This document shows positions 41,888 to 50,213 of a DNA stretch of 64,000 nt, piece by piece. Position 1 is the stretch's first letter; the number at the start of each line of letters is the position of its first letter. A program made the position numbers and the translations under genes. The notes under the pieces are model-generated. The model was given only the letters and a program-made list of their open reading frames with translations, searched no databases and was not told the origin of the DNA. The DNA is taken from assembly GCA_021371955.1 (NCBI GenBank), contig JAJFVD010000016.1:79616-143615 (forward strand). The letters run 5' to 3'. This stretch comes from Bacteroidales bacterium (GTDB lineage Bacteria; Bacteroidota; Bacteroidia; Bacteroidales; UBA932).

Positions 41888-43279
41888 TTACTTCTTTCTT
41901 TTGACCGGGGCGGCAAGGCAAGGTATTTCGTCGGTATCGACATCGTTCAGGTGACCAGGGCGAAGATATTTATTTGACTCCTTAATGAGTACTCTTGAGA
42001 GAAGCAGCAAGGCGACAAGGTTTGGAATAGCCATCAGTGCATTCATACTGTCTGCAATGCTCCAGATTAAACCAAGGTTCACTACAGAACCCAGGAAAAC
42101 TGCAATAATCCAGGCAATCCTGTAAGAAAAGACATATCTCTTTCCACCAAGATATTCAACAGCTCTCTCTCCATAGTAACTCCAGCCGAGAATGGTAGAA
42201 AAGGCAAATGTTATAATACCTATTGTCAGAATTATTGAACCGAAAGGTACCTTTGAGAAGGCAGCTTTTGTCAAAGCGGCTCCCTGTGTGTGGTCGATAT
42301 CGGGATAGGCAAGTATTGAACTGACCAAAACCAATCCGGTTAATGCACATACCACAACAGTATCCCAGAATGTACCGGTAGATGAAACCAAAGCCTGACG
42401 AACAGGATTGCGGGTTTGTGCAGCAGCTGCAACTATCGGGGCAGAACCCAGTCCGGATTCATTTGAAAACAGACCGCGGGCAATACCATATCGGGCAGCC
42501 ATCATTACTGTTGTTCCCAGGAAACCGGCACCTGCCGCTTTTGCGTTGAACGCAGAATCGATAATGAGCGCGAAAGTCTCTTTCAGGAACGGAGCATTAA
42601 TATAAAGGATGAACAGACAACCCATAATATAAAAGAATGCCATAAACGGAACCAGTGCTCCGCAAACTTTTGCAATCCCCTTAACGCCAAACAGAATTAC
42701 GAGTGCAGTAGCAATGCTGAGAAGTATCCCTGTTAAATATGTAGGAACAGAATAGGTTTCGCTTACAATGAGGGCTATTGAGTTTGCCTGAACAGTATTC
42801 CCTATCCCAAAGGCGGCAATTGCAGTAAAAATGCAAAAAACTATCGCCAGCCATTTCATTTTCAGCCCTCTTTCTAATGCATACATTGGCCCCCCCAACA
42901 TCGTTCCGTCTGCAGTTTTTACTCTGTATTTTATTGCAAGAAGACCTTCTGAATATTTTGTAGCAATACCAAGAACACCTGTGATCCAGCACCAGAACAC
43001 GGCACCCGGACCGCCAAGTGAAACCGCTGTTGCAACTCCGACAATATTTCCGGTGCCTATTGTTGCCGCCAAAGCCGTAGCCAATGCTCCAAACTGACTT
43101 ACATCTCCACTGCCGTTCTTGTCTTTTGTAACTGAAAGCTTAATTGCAGTAAAGATTTTTCTCTGAGGAAATTTTAAGATAATAGTGAGATACAGGTGTG
43201 TTCCGAGCAGGAGGGCAATCATTGGCCATCCCCAAAGAAACGAACTCACCTGATTGACAATGGCAGTGAAGTTTTCCAT
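41888..43279 (-). CDS. Alanine/glycine:cation symporter (AGCS family)
   Basis: 463 aa, about 10-11 transmembrane helices. Family signatures FGALATALAATIGTGNIVGVATAVSLGGPGAVFWCW and FSNESGLGSAPIVAAAAQTRNPVRQALVSSTGTFWDT are intact. It imports alanine, glycine or a related amino acid with Na+ or H+. Single-gene unit with its own promoter box (43341-43348) and terminator. Confidence 0.93.
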   Translation of the reverse strand: MENFTAIVNQVSSFLWGWPMIALLLGTHLYLTIILKFPQRKIFTAIKLSVTKDKNGSGDVSQFGALATALAATIGTGNIVGVATAVSLGGPGAVFWCWITGVLGIATKYSEGLLAIKYRVKTADGTMLGGPMYALERGLKMKWLAIVFCIFTAIAAFGIGNTVQANSIALIVSETYSVPTYLTGILLSIATALVILFGVKGIAKVCGALVPFMAFFYIMGCLFILYINAPFLKETFALIIDSAFNAKAAGAGFLGTTVMMAARYGIARGLFSNESGLGSAPIVAAAAQTRNPVRQALVSSTGTFWDTVVVCALTGLVLVSSILAYPDIDHTQGAALTKAAFSKVPFGSIILTIGIITFAFSTILGWSYYGERAVEYLGGKRYVFSYRIAWIIAVFLGSVVNLGLIWSIADSMNALMAIPNLVALLLLSRVLIKESNKYLRPGHLNDVDTDEIPCLAAPVKRKK

Positions 43280-43332
43280 AGTTAATCCGGGTTAAGAAAA
43301 AATTTAGATTTTTTTAGTCTTGTTTAAGTAGG

Positions 43333-43340
43333 TATCTTTG
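43333..43340 (+). promoter_or_regulatory. -7 promoter box (TATCTTTG)
   Basis: Exact TAnnTTTG match for the DUF454 gene; it directly abuts the opposing box at 43341-43348. Confidence 0.55.
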
Positions 43341-43348
43341 CAAAGTTA
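43341..43348 (-). promoter_or_regulatory. -7 promoter box (TAACTTTG)
   Basis: Minus strand TAACTTTG, exact match for the AGCS gene, 62 bp upstream of its start. It abuts the plus-strand box with no base between them. Confidence 0.55.
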
Positions 43349-43372
43349 AAAATTTCCGTTAAAGTTGTAAGG

Positions 43373-43744
43373 TTGAAAAAACATATTTACATAGCTCTCG
43401 CCTCTATTTTCATTGGATTTGGCGTAATCGGAATTTTTCTGCCTCTGCTCCCCACAACACCGTTTCTGCTCCTGGCAGCCTATTTCTATATGAATTCTTC
43501 ATATAAACGATTAAGATGGCTCCTCAATAACAAATACTTAGGCCCATATATCCGTTCATATTTATCTAAAGAGGGAATTCCTCTGCGTCTGAAAATAAGA
43601 ACCATAACTCTTTTGTGGTTCACTCTTGGTGCAACGATTATTTTTGCCACCGAAAAATTGCATGTCCGGCTTATTTTAATCGCAATAGGCATTGGTGTGA
43701 CAATTCACCTCCTCATTAAAAAGACAAAGCGCGGAAGCATATAG
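43373..43744 (+). CDS. DUF454 (YbaN-type) inner-membrane protein
   Basis: 123 aa from a TTG start at 43373 (no ATG gives the complete first helix). The N-terminal GVIGIFLPLLPTTPFLLLAAYFY is the DUF454 signature; two more transmembrane segments follow. Function unknown; the E. coli member YbaN is similar in size. It converges on the tpx gene. Confidence 0.85.
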   Translation: MKKHIYIALASIFIGFGVIGIFLPLLPTTPFLLLAAYFYMNSSYKRLRWLLNNKYLGPYIRSYLSKEGIPLRLKIRTITLLWFTLGATIIFATEKLHVRLILIAIGIGVTIHLLIKKTKRGSI

Positions 43745-43748
43745 CAAA

Positions 43749-43774
43749 GAAGGTGCCCGTTTACGAACACCTTC
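43749..43774. terminator. Possible bidirectional hairpin between convergent genes
   Basis: GAAGGTG and CACCTTC form a 7-bp stem (extendable by GTT/AAC) between the DUF454 and tpx stops. No T run, so termination is uncertain. Confidence 0.4.
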
Positions 43775-43825
43775 ACACACATAAATAACTAAAATGTACC
43801 CCTTCGAAGAAGAGATGCATTCTCC

Positions 43826-44356
43826 CTACAGAACCTCTTTTATCGCGGCAATTGCCTTGTCATAGTTTGGTTCGTCTACAATATCTTTGGTTATCTCTTT
43901 ATACTTAATTACTCCCTTTTTGTCGATAACCACAACACCTCTGGCAAGCAGTTGATTTTCCTTGATTAAGAAACCATAGTCCAGACCAAAATTTGAGAAT
44001 TTGAAATCCGACAGAGTGTGGATGTTGTTAATACCTTCGGCAGCACAAAAGCGGCCCAAAGCAAAAGGAAGGTCCTTAGACAATGTAAGAATTACAACAT
44101 CTTTTGACAGTTCAGTTGCCTTTTTGTTAAAAGTCCTTGTCTGCGTTGCACATACAGGTGTGTCAATCGATGGAAATACGCTTAATACTACCACCTTACC
44201 TTTAAAGTCCGATAATTTTACATCTGCCAGGGTGTTGTCCGATGCAACAATTTCCGGAGCTGTATCTCCAACTTTTACCTGATTGCCAAGAAGTGTAAGT
44301 CCGTTTCCTTTTGCGGCAAATATGCCCTTTGTTTCTACTAATCTAAGGTCTTTCAT
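43826..44356 (-). CDS. tpx: Thiol peroxidase
   Basis: 176 aa, Tpx-type peroxiredoxin. Peroxidatic Cys in TPVCATQTRTF and resolving Cys in LGRFCAAEGI; both are standard. It reduces hydroperoxides with thioredoxin as donor. The protein starts about 10 residues longer than E. coli Tpx (MKDLRLVETKG). It has no signal and appears monocistronic. Confidence 0.93.
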   Translation of the reverse strand: MKDLRLVETKGIFAAKGNGLTLLGNQVKVGDTAPEIVASDNTLADVKLSDFKGKVVVLSVFPSIDTPVCATQTRTFNKKATELSKDVVILTLSKDLPFALGRFCAAEGINNIHTLSDFKFSNFGLDYGFLIKENQLLARGVVVIDKKGVIKYKEITKDIVDEPNYDKAIAAIKEVL

Positions 44357-44442
44357 TATTATATAATTTTAGATTTTATTTTATTGCTGATTATTATATT
44401 TAAAATTCATTTATTCTCTAACAAAATTGGTCCTAAAATGTT

Positions 44443-44450
44443 TAGATTTG
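44443..44450 (+). promoter_or_regulatory. -7 promoter box (TAGATTTG)
   Basis: Exact TAnnTTTG match 20 bp upstream of the S41 peptidase start. Confidence 0.55.
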
Positions 44451-44470
44451 TATACTAAAAGATAGAAAAA

Positions 44471-45841
44471 ATGAAATATTATATGAATAGAAAATTATTG
44501 CTGTTTTTGTCTATTGCAATTCTATCTCCTTCGGTATTTACATCATGCACTCCTGAAGAAGTAATAAAGGTAGTTACTGAAAAGCAAAAACAGTACAACT
44601 ATGTCAGCGAAATGATGCATGACATTTACTACTGGTATAAAGATGTTCCTGCTACTATAAATGCAACTAATTATGTAACAATTTTCGATTACTTCGATGC
44701 ACATCTTGTGAGCCAGGACAGATGGTCATGGATGATGACGGGTGCAGACTATCTTGACAACAAAGCCGGTACATCTACAAGCTACGGAGCTTCATACGCT
44801 CAGGCAATCGATTATTACAACGATTACGGAATTCGTGTAAGATATGTTTTTCCAAATACACCTTTATCGGAAAATGGCGTTAAACGGGGATGGGAATTGA
44901 CTCATCTCAATGGAACTCCTGTTATGGATCTTGTTCGGTTGAATACTTTTGAAAGCGAAATGGCAAAAACAACAAATTCGTTTACCTTTAAAGACCTTGC
45001 CGGCGTTTCAAAAACATTTACTGCCAGTTCAAGAGTTATCTCTACCCGCTCATTCCTGAAAGCAGAAGTAATTACCTCTGCAGAATTTCCCGGCCTCCCG
45101 CGTCCTGTCGGTTACTTTAATTATTACACCTTCAATGCAACGATGCTGAGCGATATTGAGCAGGCCATGGCAACTTTCAAGACTGCCGGTATTAAGGAAC
45201 TTATTCTGGACCTCAGGTACAACGGTGGTGGAGACGGAGAGGCAACCACGCTGCTTTCCAACTATATCGCACCATCTACGGCCGAAGGAAAAATTGTGGC
45301 CCGCAGGGAACACAATGACAAATATTCAAAGTACGATAGCGAAGAGAGTACAATAACCCGGGTAAAACGCCTTACCGGCTCTCTTAATCTGGACAAACTT
45401 TTTATCCTTTCTTCGAAAGGTACAGCCTCTGCCAGTGAAGTTATCATCAATGGATTCAAACCGCTGATGAGTGTCGTTCAGGTAGGGTCAACTACATATG
45501 GCAAACCTAACGGAATGTATGTACTTCCATATCCTGCAGAAAATTACACCAGCCCGGACTATGTTTTCCTCCCAATTTGTTTCTTTAGTGTAAACAACCT
45601 TGGAGAAGGTCACTATGTAGATGGAATTGCCCCGGATCAGTCAAGACCGGACGATTTGTATCACGATTTTGGAGCTAATGAAGATTGGGTAAAATCATGC
45701 CTAACTTATATTTCTACAGGCTCGTTCCCTGCGCTTCCGGCGAAACCGGCAGCAGCACCGTCTGCATATTTCCGCGGAAAAGTAGCTGTTGACGAAGACT
45801 CTCCAAACTATGGGAAGTATGTAAGCCGATTGCCTAAATAA
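44471..45841 (+). CDS. S41 (C-terminal-processing) family peptidase, lipoprotein
   Basis: 456 aa. Lipoprotein signal with lipobox FTSC. An N-terminal helical region (MMHDIYYWYKDV) leads to a PDZ-like domain (about 115-170: GIRVRYVFPNTPLSENGVKRGWELTHLNG) and the S41 catalytic domain with LILDLRYNGGGDGEATTLLSNYIAP and the Ser-containing SSKGTASASEVIINGFKP. It likely cleaves proteins in the envelope. Many Bacteroidota carry such S41 lipoproteins; target unknown. Confidence 0.9.
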   Translation: MKYYMNRKLLLFLSIAILSPSVFTSCTPEEVIKVVTEKQKQYNYVSEMMHDIYYWYKDVPATINATNYVTIFDYFDAHLVSQDRWSWMMTGADYLDNKAGTSTSYGASYAQAIDYYNDYGIRVRYVFPNTPLSENGVKRGWELTHLNGTPVMDLVRLNTFESEMAKTTNSFTFKDLAGVSKTFTASSRVISTRSFLKAEVITSAEFPGLPRPVGYFNYYTFNATMLSDIEQAMATFKTAGIKELILDLRYNGGGDGEATTLLSNYIAPSTAEGKIVARREHNDKYSKYDSEESTITRVKRLTGSLNLDKLFILSSKGTASASEVIINGFKPLMSVVQVGSTTYGKPNGMYVLPYPAENYTSPDYVFLPICFFSVNNLGEGHYVDGIAPDQSRPDDLYHDFGANEDWVKSCLTYISTGSFPALPAKPAAAPSAYFRGKVAVDEDSPNYGKYVSRLPK

Positions 45842-45880
45842 TTGCAGATTATCTGCGAGTTCCTGTATTTTATTGGCAAC

Positions 45881-45937
45881 CAATCAGTTTCCCAAAACAA
45901 AGAGACATTAAATCTCTTTGTTTGGGGAAACTGATTG
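45881..45937. terminator. Long hairpin between convergent genes
   Basis: 25-bp arms (45881-45905 and 45913-45937) with one mismatch and a 7-base loop. The sequence CAATCAGTTTCCC opens the left arm. It lies between the S41 stop (45841) and the YfcC stop (46008). The stem is much longer than a normal terminator and has no T run outside, so it may be a dispersed palindrome doing double duty. Confidence 0.65.
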
Positions 45938-46007
45938 ATAATGTGAGATTTAATTCAGCTGATTCCGCCAAAGGCGTAGACCTGCACCACAGGTGCACCA
46001 TTTTTAC

Positions 46008-47609
46008 TTAGAACCCGTTCAGCTGCATGAAAATGGTTGGCAAAAGCAACAGGAAGCCAACGACTATGAGCAGCAGTATAAATGGCAACACCCACTTGAA
46101 CCATTTTGCGTAAGGGATGCGGGCGATTGACAATACGGCGATGAGAACCCCGGATGTTGGTGTAATCATGTTTGTAAATCCGTCGCCAAACTGGAATGCC
46201 ATTACAGTTGACTGCCGAGACACCCCTATCAGGTCGGAAAACGGTGCCATTATTGGCATTGTGATTGCAGCCTTGGCACTGGCAGACGGGATTACTAGAT
46301 TTATAAAAGTCTGAATCATATACATTGCTCCAAGCGAACTTACCCGTCCGGCCTCATTCATCGCGAGTGACATTTCGTAAAGTAAGGTATTAATGACCTT
46401 CCCCTCTTCCAGAATTACAATTATGCCAGCTGCGAGCCCCACAACAAGTGCGGCAGAGAGAATGTCTTTTGCCCCTTCGACAAGTTTTCCCACAATTTCA
46501 TTTGCAGTATAGTTTGCTGCAATTCCGCTTAAAATACCAAGTGCAAGGAAAAGGGCAGAAATCTCTCCGATGTACCAGCCGTAACCCATTACTCCGGCAA
46601 CGAGGAATATTATTGTAAAGAACAGAAGATTCAATACAAAAAAGTGAACTGATTTGCGCAATGAGAGATATCCGAAAATTGCGAAAAGCAGGGTGAGGAA
46701 CGGGATAAAAAATGGTATATCCGTTACCGAGTTTCCAATTTTAATGGATGTATGCGGATAACTGACAGAAAAAATTATGAGTGCACCAAGTGCAATAAAG
46801 TAGCTCCACCAGCCGGATTTTGGAGTATGATATTCTATTATATTCTCCTCGCTTTCTGCTTTTTCCCTCCAGTAGGCATCCTCTTCGTACATTGGCGATT
46901 TAGCAGGGTTTCGTTTAACCTTCCTTGCATACCAGAGAATATAGGTTATTGTTATAATATTTAGAATGATCCAGCATACAAACCTGTATTCGATTCCGGA
47001 AAACATAGGGAGGCCTGCAATATTCTGCGCAATACCAATCGTGAACGGGTTGAGGATTGCTCCTGCAAACCCAACGTGTGCAGCAACATAAACCAGAGAA
47101 ACCCCAACAATTGAATCATATCCCATTGAAATTGCCAGAGGTATGAGAAGCACAGTAAATGCAATTGTCTCTTCGCTCATTCCGAAAATAGCTCCAAAAA
47201 GGCTAAACATGAGCATAATGAGAATGATAACAACATTATTAACTCCAATAAAATTCAGCCAGCGAATCCTTTCCAGCTTTTTGGTAACACGCAGAAAAGA
47301 TAAAATCCCGGCATCAATTGCCTTACATGAGTTTACAACCCAAAAAGCGGCACCAATAACCAGGATGAAAACAATAATACCGGCCTGCCGCGTGAAACCT
47401 TTGTAAAAGGCAGTAAGAACCTGCCAGCTTTGAGGCTGATTGTCTATATATCTGAACTCAAGTGCCGATTTGGTGATTCCATTCTGGTCTGTCTGTTCAA
47501 CTTTTACATACTCTCCTCCCGGGACAAAAAAGGTTACGAGAGCACTTATTACAATCAACGCGAAAATTATTACGAAGGTGTGCGGAATTTTAAATTTTTT
47601 CTTCTCCAT
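46008..47609 (-). CDS. YfcC-family membrane transporter
   Basis: 533 aa, about 12-13 transmembrane helices. The N-terminus PHTFVIIFALIVISALVTFFVPGGEY and the later IPSASAKAAITMPIMAPFSDLIGVSRQSTVMAFQFGDGFTNMITPTSG match the YfcC (putative arginine/ornithine antiporter or C4-dicarboxylate-type) family. Substrate cannot be told from the sequence. Single-gene unit. Confidence 0.88.
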   Translation of the reverse strand: MEKKKFKIPHTFVIIFALIVISALVTFFVPGGEYVKVEQTDQNGITKSALEFRYIDNQPQSWQVLTAFYKGFTRQAGIIVFILVIGAAFWVVNSCKAIDAGILSFLRVTKKLERIRWLNFIGVNNVVIILIMLMFSLFGAIFGMSEETIAFTVLLIPLAISMGYDSIVGVSLVYVAAHVGFAGAILNPFTIGIAQNIAGLPMFSGIEYRFVCWIILNIITITYILWYARKVKRNPAKSPMYEEDAYWREKAESEENIIEYHTPKSGWWSYFIALGALIIFSVSYPHTSIKIGNSVTDIPFFIPFLTLLFAIFGYLSLRKSVHFFVLNLLFFTIIFLVAGVMGYGWYIGEISALFLALGILSGIAANYTANEIVGKLVEGAKDILSAALVVGLAAGIIVILEEGKVINTLLYEMSLAMNEAGRVSSLGAMYMIQTFINLVIPSASAKAAITMPIMAPFSDLIGVSRQSTVMAFQFGDGFTNMITPTSGVLIAVLSIARIPYAKWFKWVLPFILLLIVVGFLLLLPTIFMQLNGF

Positions 47610-47643
47610 TAAGCTTTTTTTAGTTTTAGAAAAACTGCAAGAG

Positions 47644-47651
47644 CAAAAGTA
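47644..47651 (-). promoter_or_regulatory. -7 promoter box (TACTTTTG)
   Basis: Minus strand TACTTTTG, exact TAnnTTTG match 35 bp upstream of the YfcC start. Confidence 0.5.
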
Positions 47652-47673
47652 TAAAATTGTATCTTTTTAATAC

Positions 47674-47681
47674 TATTTTTG
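47674..47681 (+). promoter_or_regulatory. -7 promoter box (TATTTTTG)
   Basis: Exact TAnnTTTG match 17 bp upstream of the M28 start. Confidence 0.5.
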
Positions 47682-47698
47682 TATCAAACCATTTATAA

Positions 47699-49270
47699 AT
47701 GAAAACTTCAATCTTCAAAGTTCTGGCATTCAGTTTTATGATTGCCATATTCTCGTTTGCATCTGCTCAGGAAAAAAGTGTAACAGATAAAATCATTGAA
47801 ATTGGCAAATCGGACAATAAAACAATGCAGCATCTTGATGTTCTTACCAACAGGATTGGGGGCAGAATTCTTGGTTCGGATGCCTATGAAAATGCAACAT
47901 ACTGGGCTGCCGGTTTATTCAAAAAATGGGGACTTGAGGTAGAAATTCAGGAAGCAGGTGAACTTCCCGTGGGCTTTAACAGGGGCCCCTGGTTTGGCAG
48001 GATGCTAAGCGAAGACGGAATGTCTTTACATTTTGCAACTCCTTCGTATACTTCAGGAACTAAAGGTGTTCAGAGGGGTCATGTTGTTGCCGAGCCTAAA
48101 ACAAAGGCCGATTTTGAAAGGATGAAAGGTAAGCTTAAGGGTGCATGGGTTTTAATCACAGGCGAGAATGACGGGTGGCCCATCGACTACTCCGAATACG
48201 CAGATACACTCCGCTCTCATATTATCCAGTAAAACCTTCAGATATCAAAATATAACGACTCTATTTCCAGAATTAACAGGGAGAATGCAAATAAACCGGA
48301 GAACAAGAATAAACCACAGATTGCAAAAAAAGAGCTGAAAGACGCTCCTGCTCTATTTTACAAAGAGATGAGAGATGCCGGAATTCTCGGTATTATTCAG
48401 TCATCTTCTGTTCCAATCCGTGCTCTTTACGACCGTAAAAACATCGAATATATGACTTGGGACGAACTTCCAACTTGTCCCGACATTAAACTCGACGAAA
48501 ATCAGTATAAAATTATTGCCCAAAAAGTTAAAGAGAGGCAGTACTTCCAGCTTGAGTTTGATATACGCAATAACTTTAAACCCGGCCCCGTTAAATATCA
48601 CAATGTTATCGGAATTATCCGCGGCACGGAGTTTCCCGATGAATACGTTATGTCTGGCGGTCACCTCGATGCATTTGATGTTGCAACAGGCGGTGTCGAT
48701 TGTGGTACCGGAGTTGCTCCTAACCTTGAAGCAGCAAGGATGATTATGGCAGCTGGCGGAAAGCCAAGAAGGTCAATAGTGTTTTGTCTGTGGGCAGGAG
48801 AAGAGTTTGGCCTGTGGGGTTCAAAGTTCTGGGTGGAGAGCCACAAAGATATGCTTGACAAAATTTCCAACTACTTCAACCGCGACGGTGGCCCTACTGT
48901 AGCAAACAGCCTTTCAGTTCCTCCTGCAATGTTTGATGATTTTAAAAAGGCAACCGAACAACTCAATTCTGTCAATCCCGATTTCCCTTTTACTCTCACT
49001 GTACGCAAGGAAGCGAGGCCAAAACCAACTGAAGCAGGCGGTTCTGATCATGCACACTTTGCAATAAACGGAGTTCCTACAATAAGCTTCGGGACCGCGG
49101 ACCCTAAAGGTTATGATTTCAACTATGGTGAAATATGGCACACCGAGCGTGATACATACAATTTATCCATCCCAGAATATATGGAACACTCTTCAACCGT
49201 TATGGCCATTGTTCTTTACAACCTCGCCAACCAGGATAAAATGCTTTCCCGAAAAGGGCTTTACAAATGA
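47699..49270 (+). pseudogene. M28-family metallopeptidase interrupted by one in-frame stop
   Basis: The reading frame runs 524 codons but has one TAA at 48230-48232 (after HIIQ, codon 178); the frame is open on both sides with no shift, and the sequence continues NLQISKYNDSISRINRENAN. Signal peptide MKTSIFKVLAFSFMIAIFSF. Downstream all M28 zinc-site motifs are intact: GGHLDAFDVATGGVDCGTG, LWAGEEFGLWG, NYFNRDGG and GGSDHAHFAINGVP. The usual second residue of the DD/DN pair is Cys here. A recent nonsense mutation, a sequencing error or readthrough would all fit. The second half could be translated from 48368 but would lack a signal peptide. Confidence 0.85.
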
Positions 49271-49298
49271 TTTAGCAGGCACCAGATTGTCAGATAAA

Positions 49299-49339
49299 TA
49301 CTAAAAAGGATAGCATCTAAGATGTTATCCTTTTTAGTA
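49299..49339. terminator. Bidirectional terminator between M28 and batE
   Basis: Arms TACTAAAAAGGATAGCATC and GATGTTATCCTTTTTAGTA (one mismatch) enclose 3 bases. The A/T-rich outer stem gives a T run on both strands, fitting the two convergent genes. Confidence 0.85.
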
Positions 49340-49370
49340 AATATTTGACATTTAAGGATTAAGGCAGATA

Positions 49371-50201
49371 CTAAATCTTCTCGATATCGATTGAAATTAT
49401 CCAGCCCTGACGGCCATCGGCAAGTTCGACTCGCATCCATCCGCCAAGTTCTTCGAGAAGTTTAACTTTGGTGCCTTCGTGGAGGATGAACAGGGTTTTG
49501 CCGGAAATGTCGGGGGAGCTTTTCACGGTACTCACAAGTTTCATTACGATTGCAGAGTCTTTTAACCCGGAGTTATGGCGCTGGTCCCATGCGAAAGCTG
49601 CTGAGATTAATCCGAATAATAACGCAACCATTCCAAAGAAAAAAGACAATTTCCTAAGGCGGGAAGTGTATGCAAATTTAAACCCTAAGAGAAGCACTGC
49701 TACTGCCGCAAAAAGGAAAAGCGATATATAACTCCACATATCGGACGACAGTGAGTAGTTGATATCCTTTATCCAGGTGGTGAGAATAAACTCAGGAACT
49801 CCTTCTATTTTGTCAAGGGAGTATTCCTTTGCCAGAGCCAGATTGTTTGAGGCATCGGCATTGGACGGGTTTAGTTTGAGAACGCGTTCGAAATAAAGTA
49901 TCGCCTTGCCGTTCTCTTTAAGTTTAAAATATGTGTTGCCAATGTTATATAAAAGAGCTTCCGAAGTGTAACCGGCCTCTTCAATTTTAATATAGTTGGC
50001 AAGAGCTTCGGCAAATTGCCCCTGTGTGTATTTTTCATTGCCGTCTTTCCAAAGTTCTCTCACATCCTGAGCAAAAATAGACTGTGAGAATCCGGTTAGC
50101 AGGAAAGCTACCAGGAAAAACATCAACCCAATTTTGCTAAAAATTGAAGATTCAACTTTGTCTCTCATTTCTATAGTATTTATCCTAAATATTCTTTCCA
50201 T
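49371..50201 (-). CDS. batE: BatE-like TPR and SH3 protein
   Basis: 276 aa. Signal or anchor segment (about 24-44), TPR repeats (about 48-120: LWKDGNEKYTQGQFAEALANY, ALLYNIGNTYFKLKENGKAI), two transmembrane helices (about 160-205), and a C-terminal bacterial SH3 domain (GTKVKLLEELGGWMRVELADGRQGWI). This is the BatE layout, last gene of the Bat operon. Start may be the Met at residue 12. Bat proteins affect oxygen tolerance and envelope integrity in Bacteroides; mechanism unclear. Confidence 0.87.
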   Translation of the reverse strand: MERIFRINTIEMRDKVESSIFSKIGLMFFLVAFLLTGFSQSIFAQDVRELWKDGNEKYTQGQFAEALANYIKIEEAGYTSEALLYNIGNTYFKLKENGKAILYFERVLKLNPSNADASNNLALAKEYSLDKIEGVPEFILTTWIKDINYSLSSDMWSYISLFLFAAVAVLLLGFKFAYTSRLRKLSFFFGMVALLFGLISAAFAWDQRHNSGLKDSAIVMKLVSTVKSSPDISGKTLFILHEGTKVKLLEELGGWMRVELADGRQGWIISIDIEKI

Positions 50202-50213
50202 GTTTCTAAAGTT

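Noticed and set aside
45955..46003. GGCGTAGACC and GGTGCACCATTTTTAC near the YfcC stop, resembling part of the 67-bp repeat block.
   Set aside because: Similarity is short and broken; not enough to call a third copy.
48368..49270. Second half of the M28 gene as an independent peptidase.
   Set aside because: It is in the same frame as the first half, lacks a signal peptide and begins inside the family's conserved body; better described as one interrupted gene.
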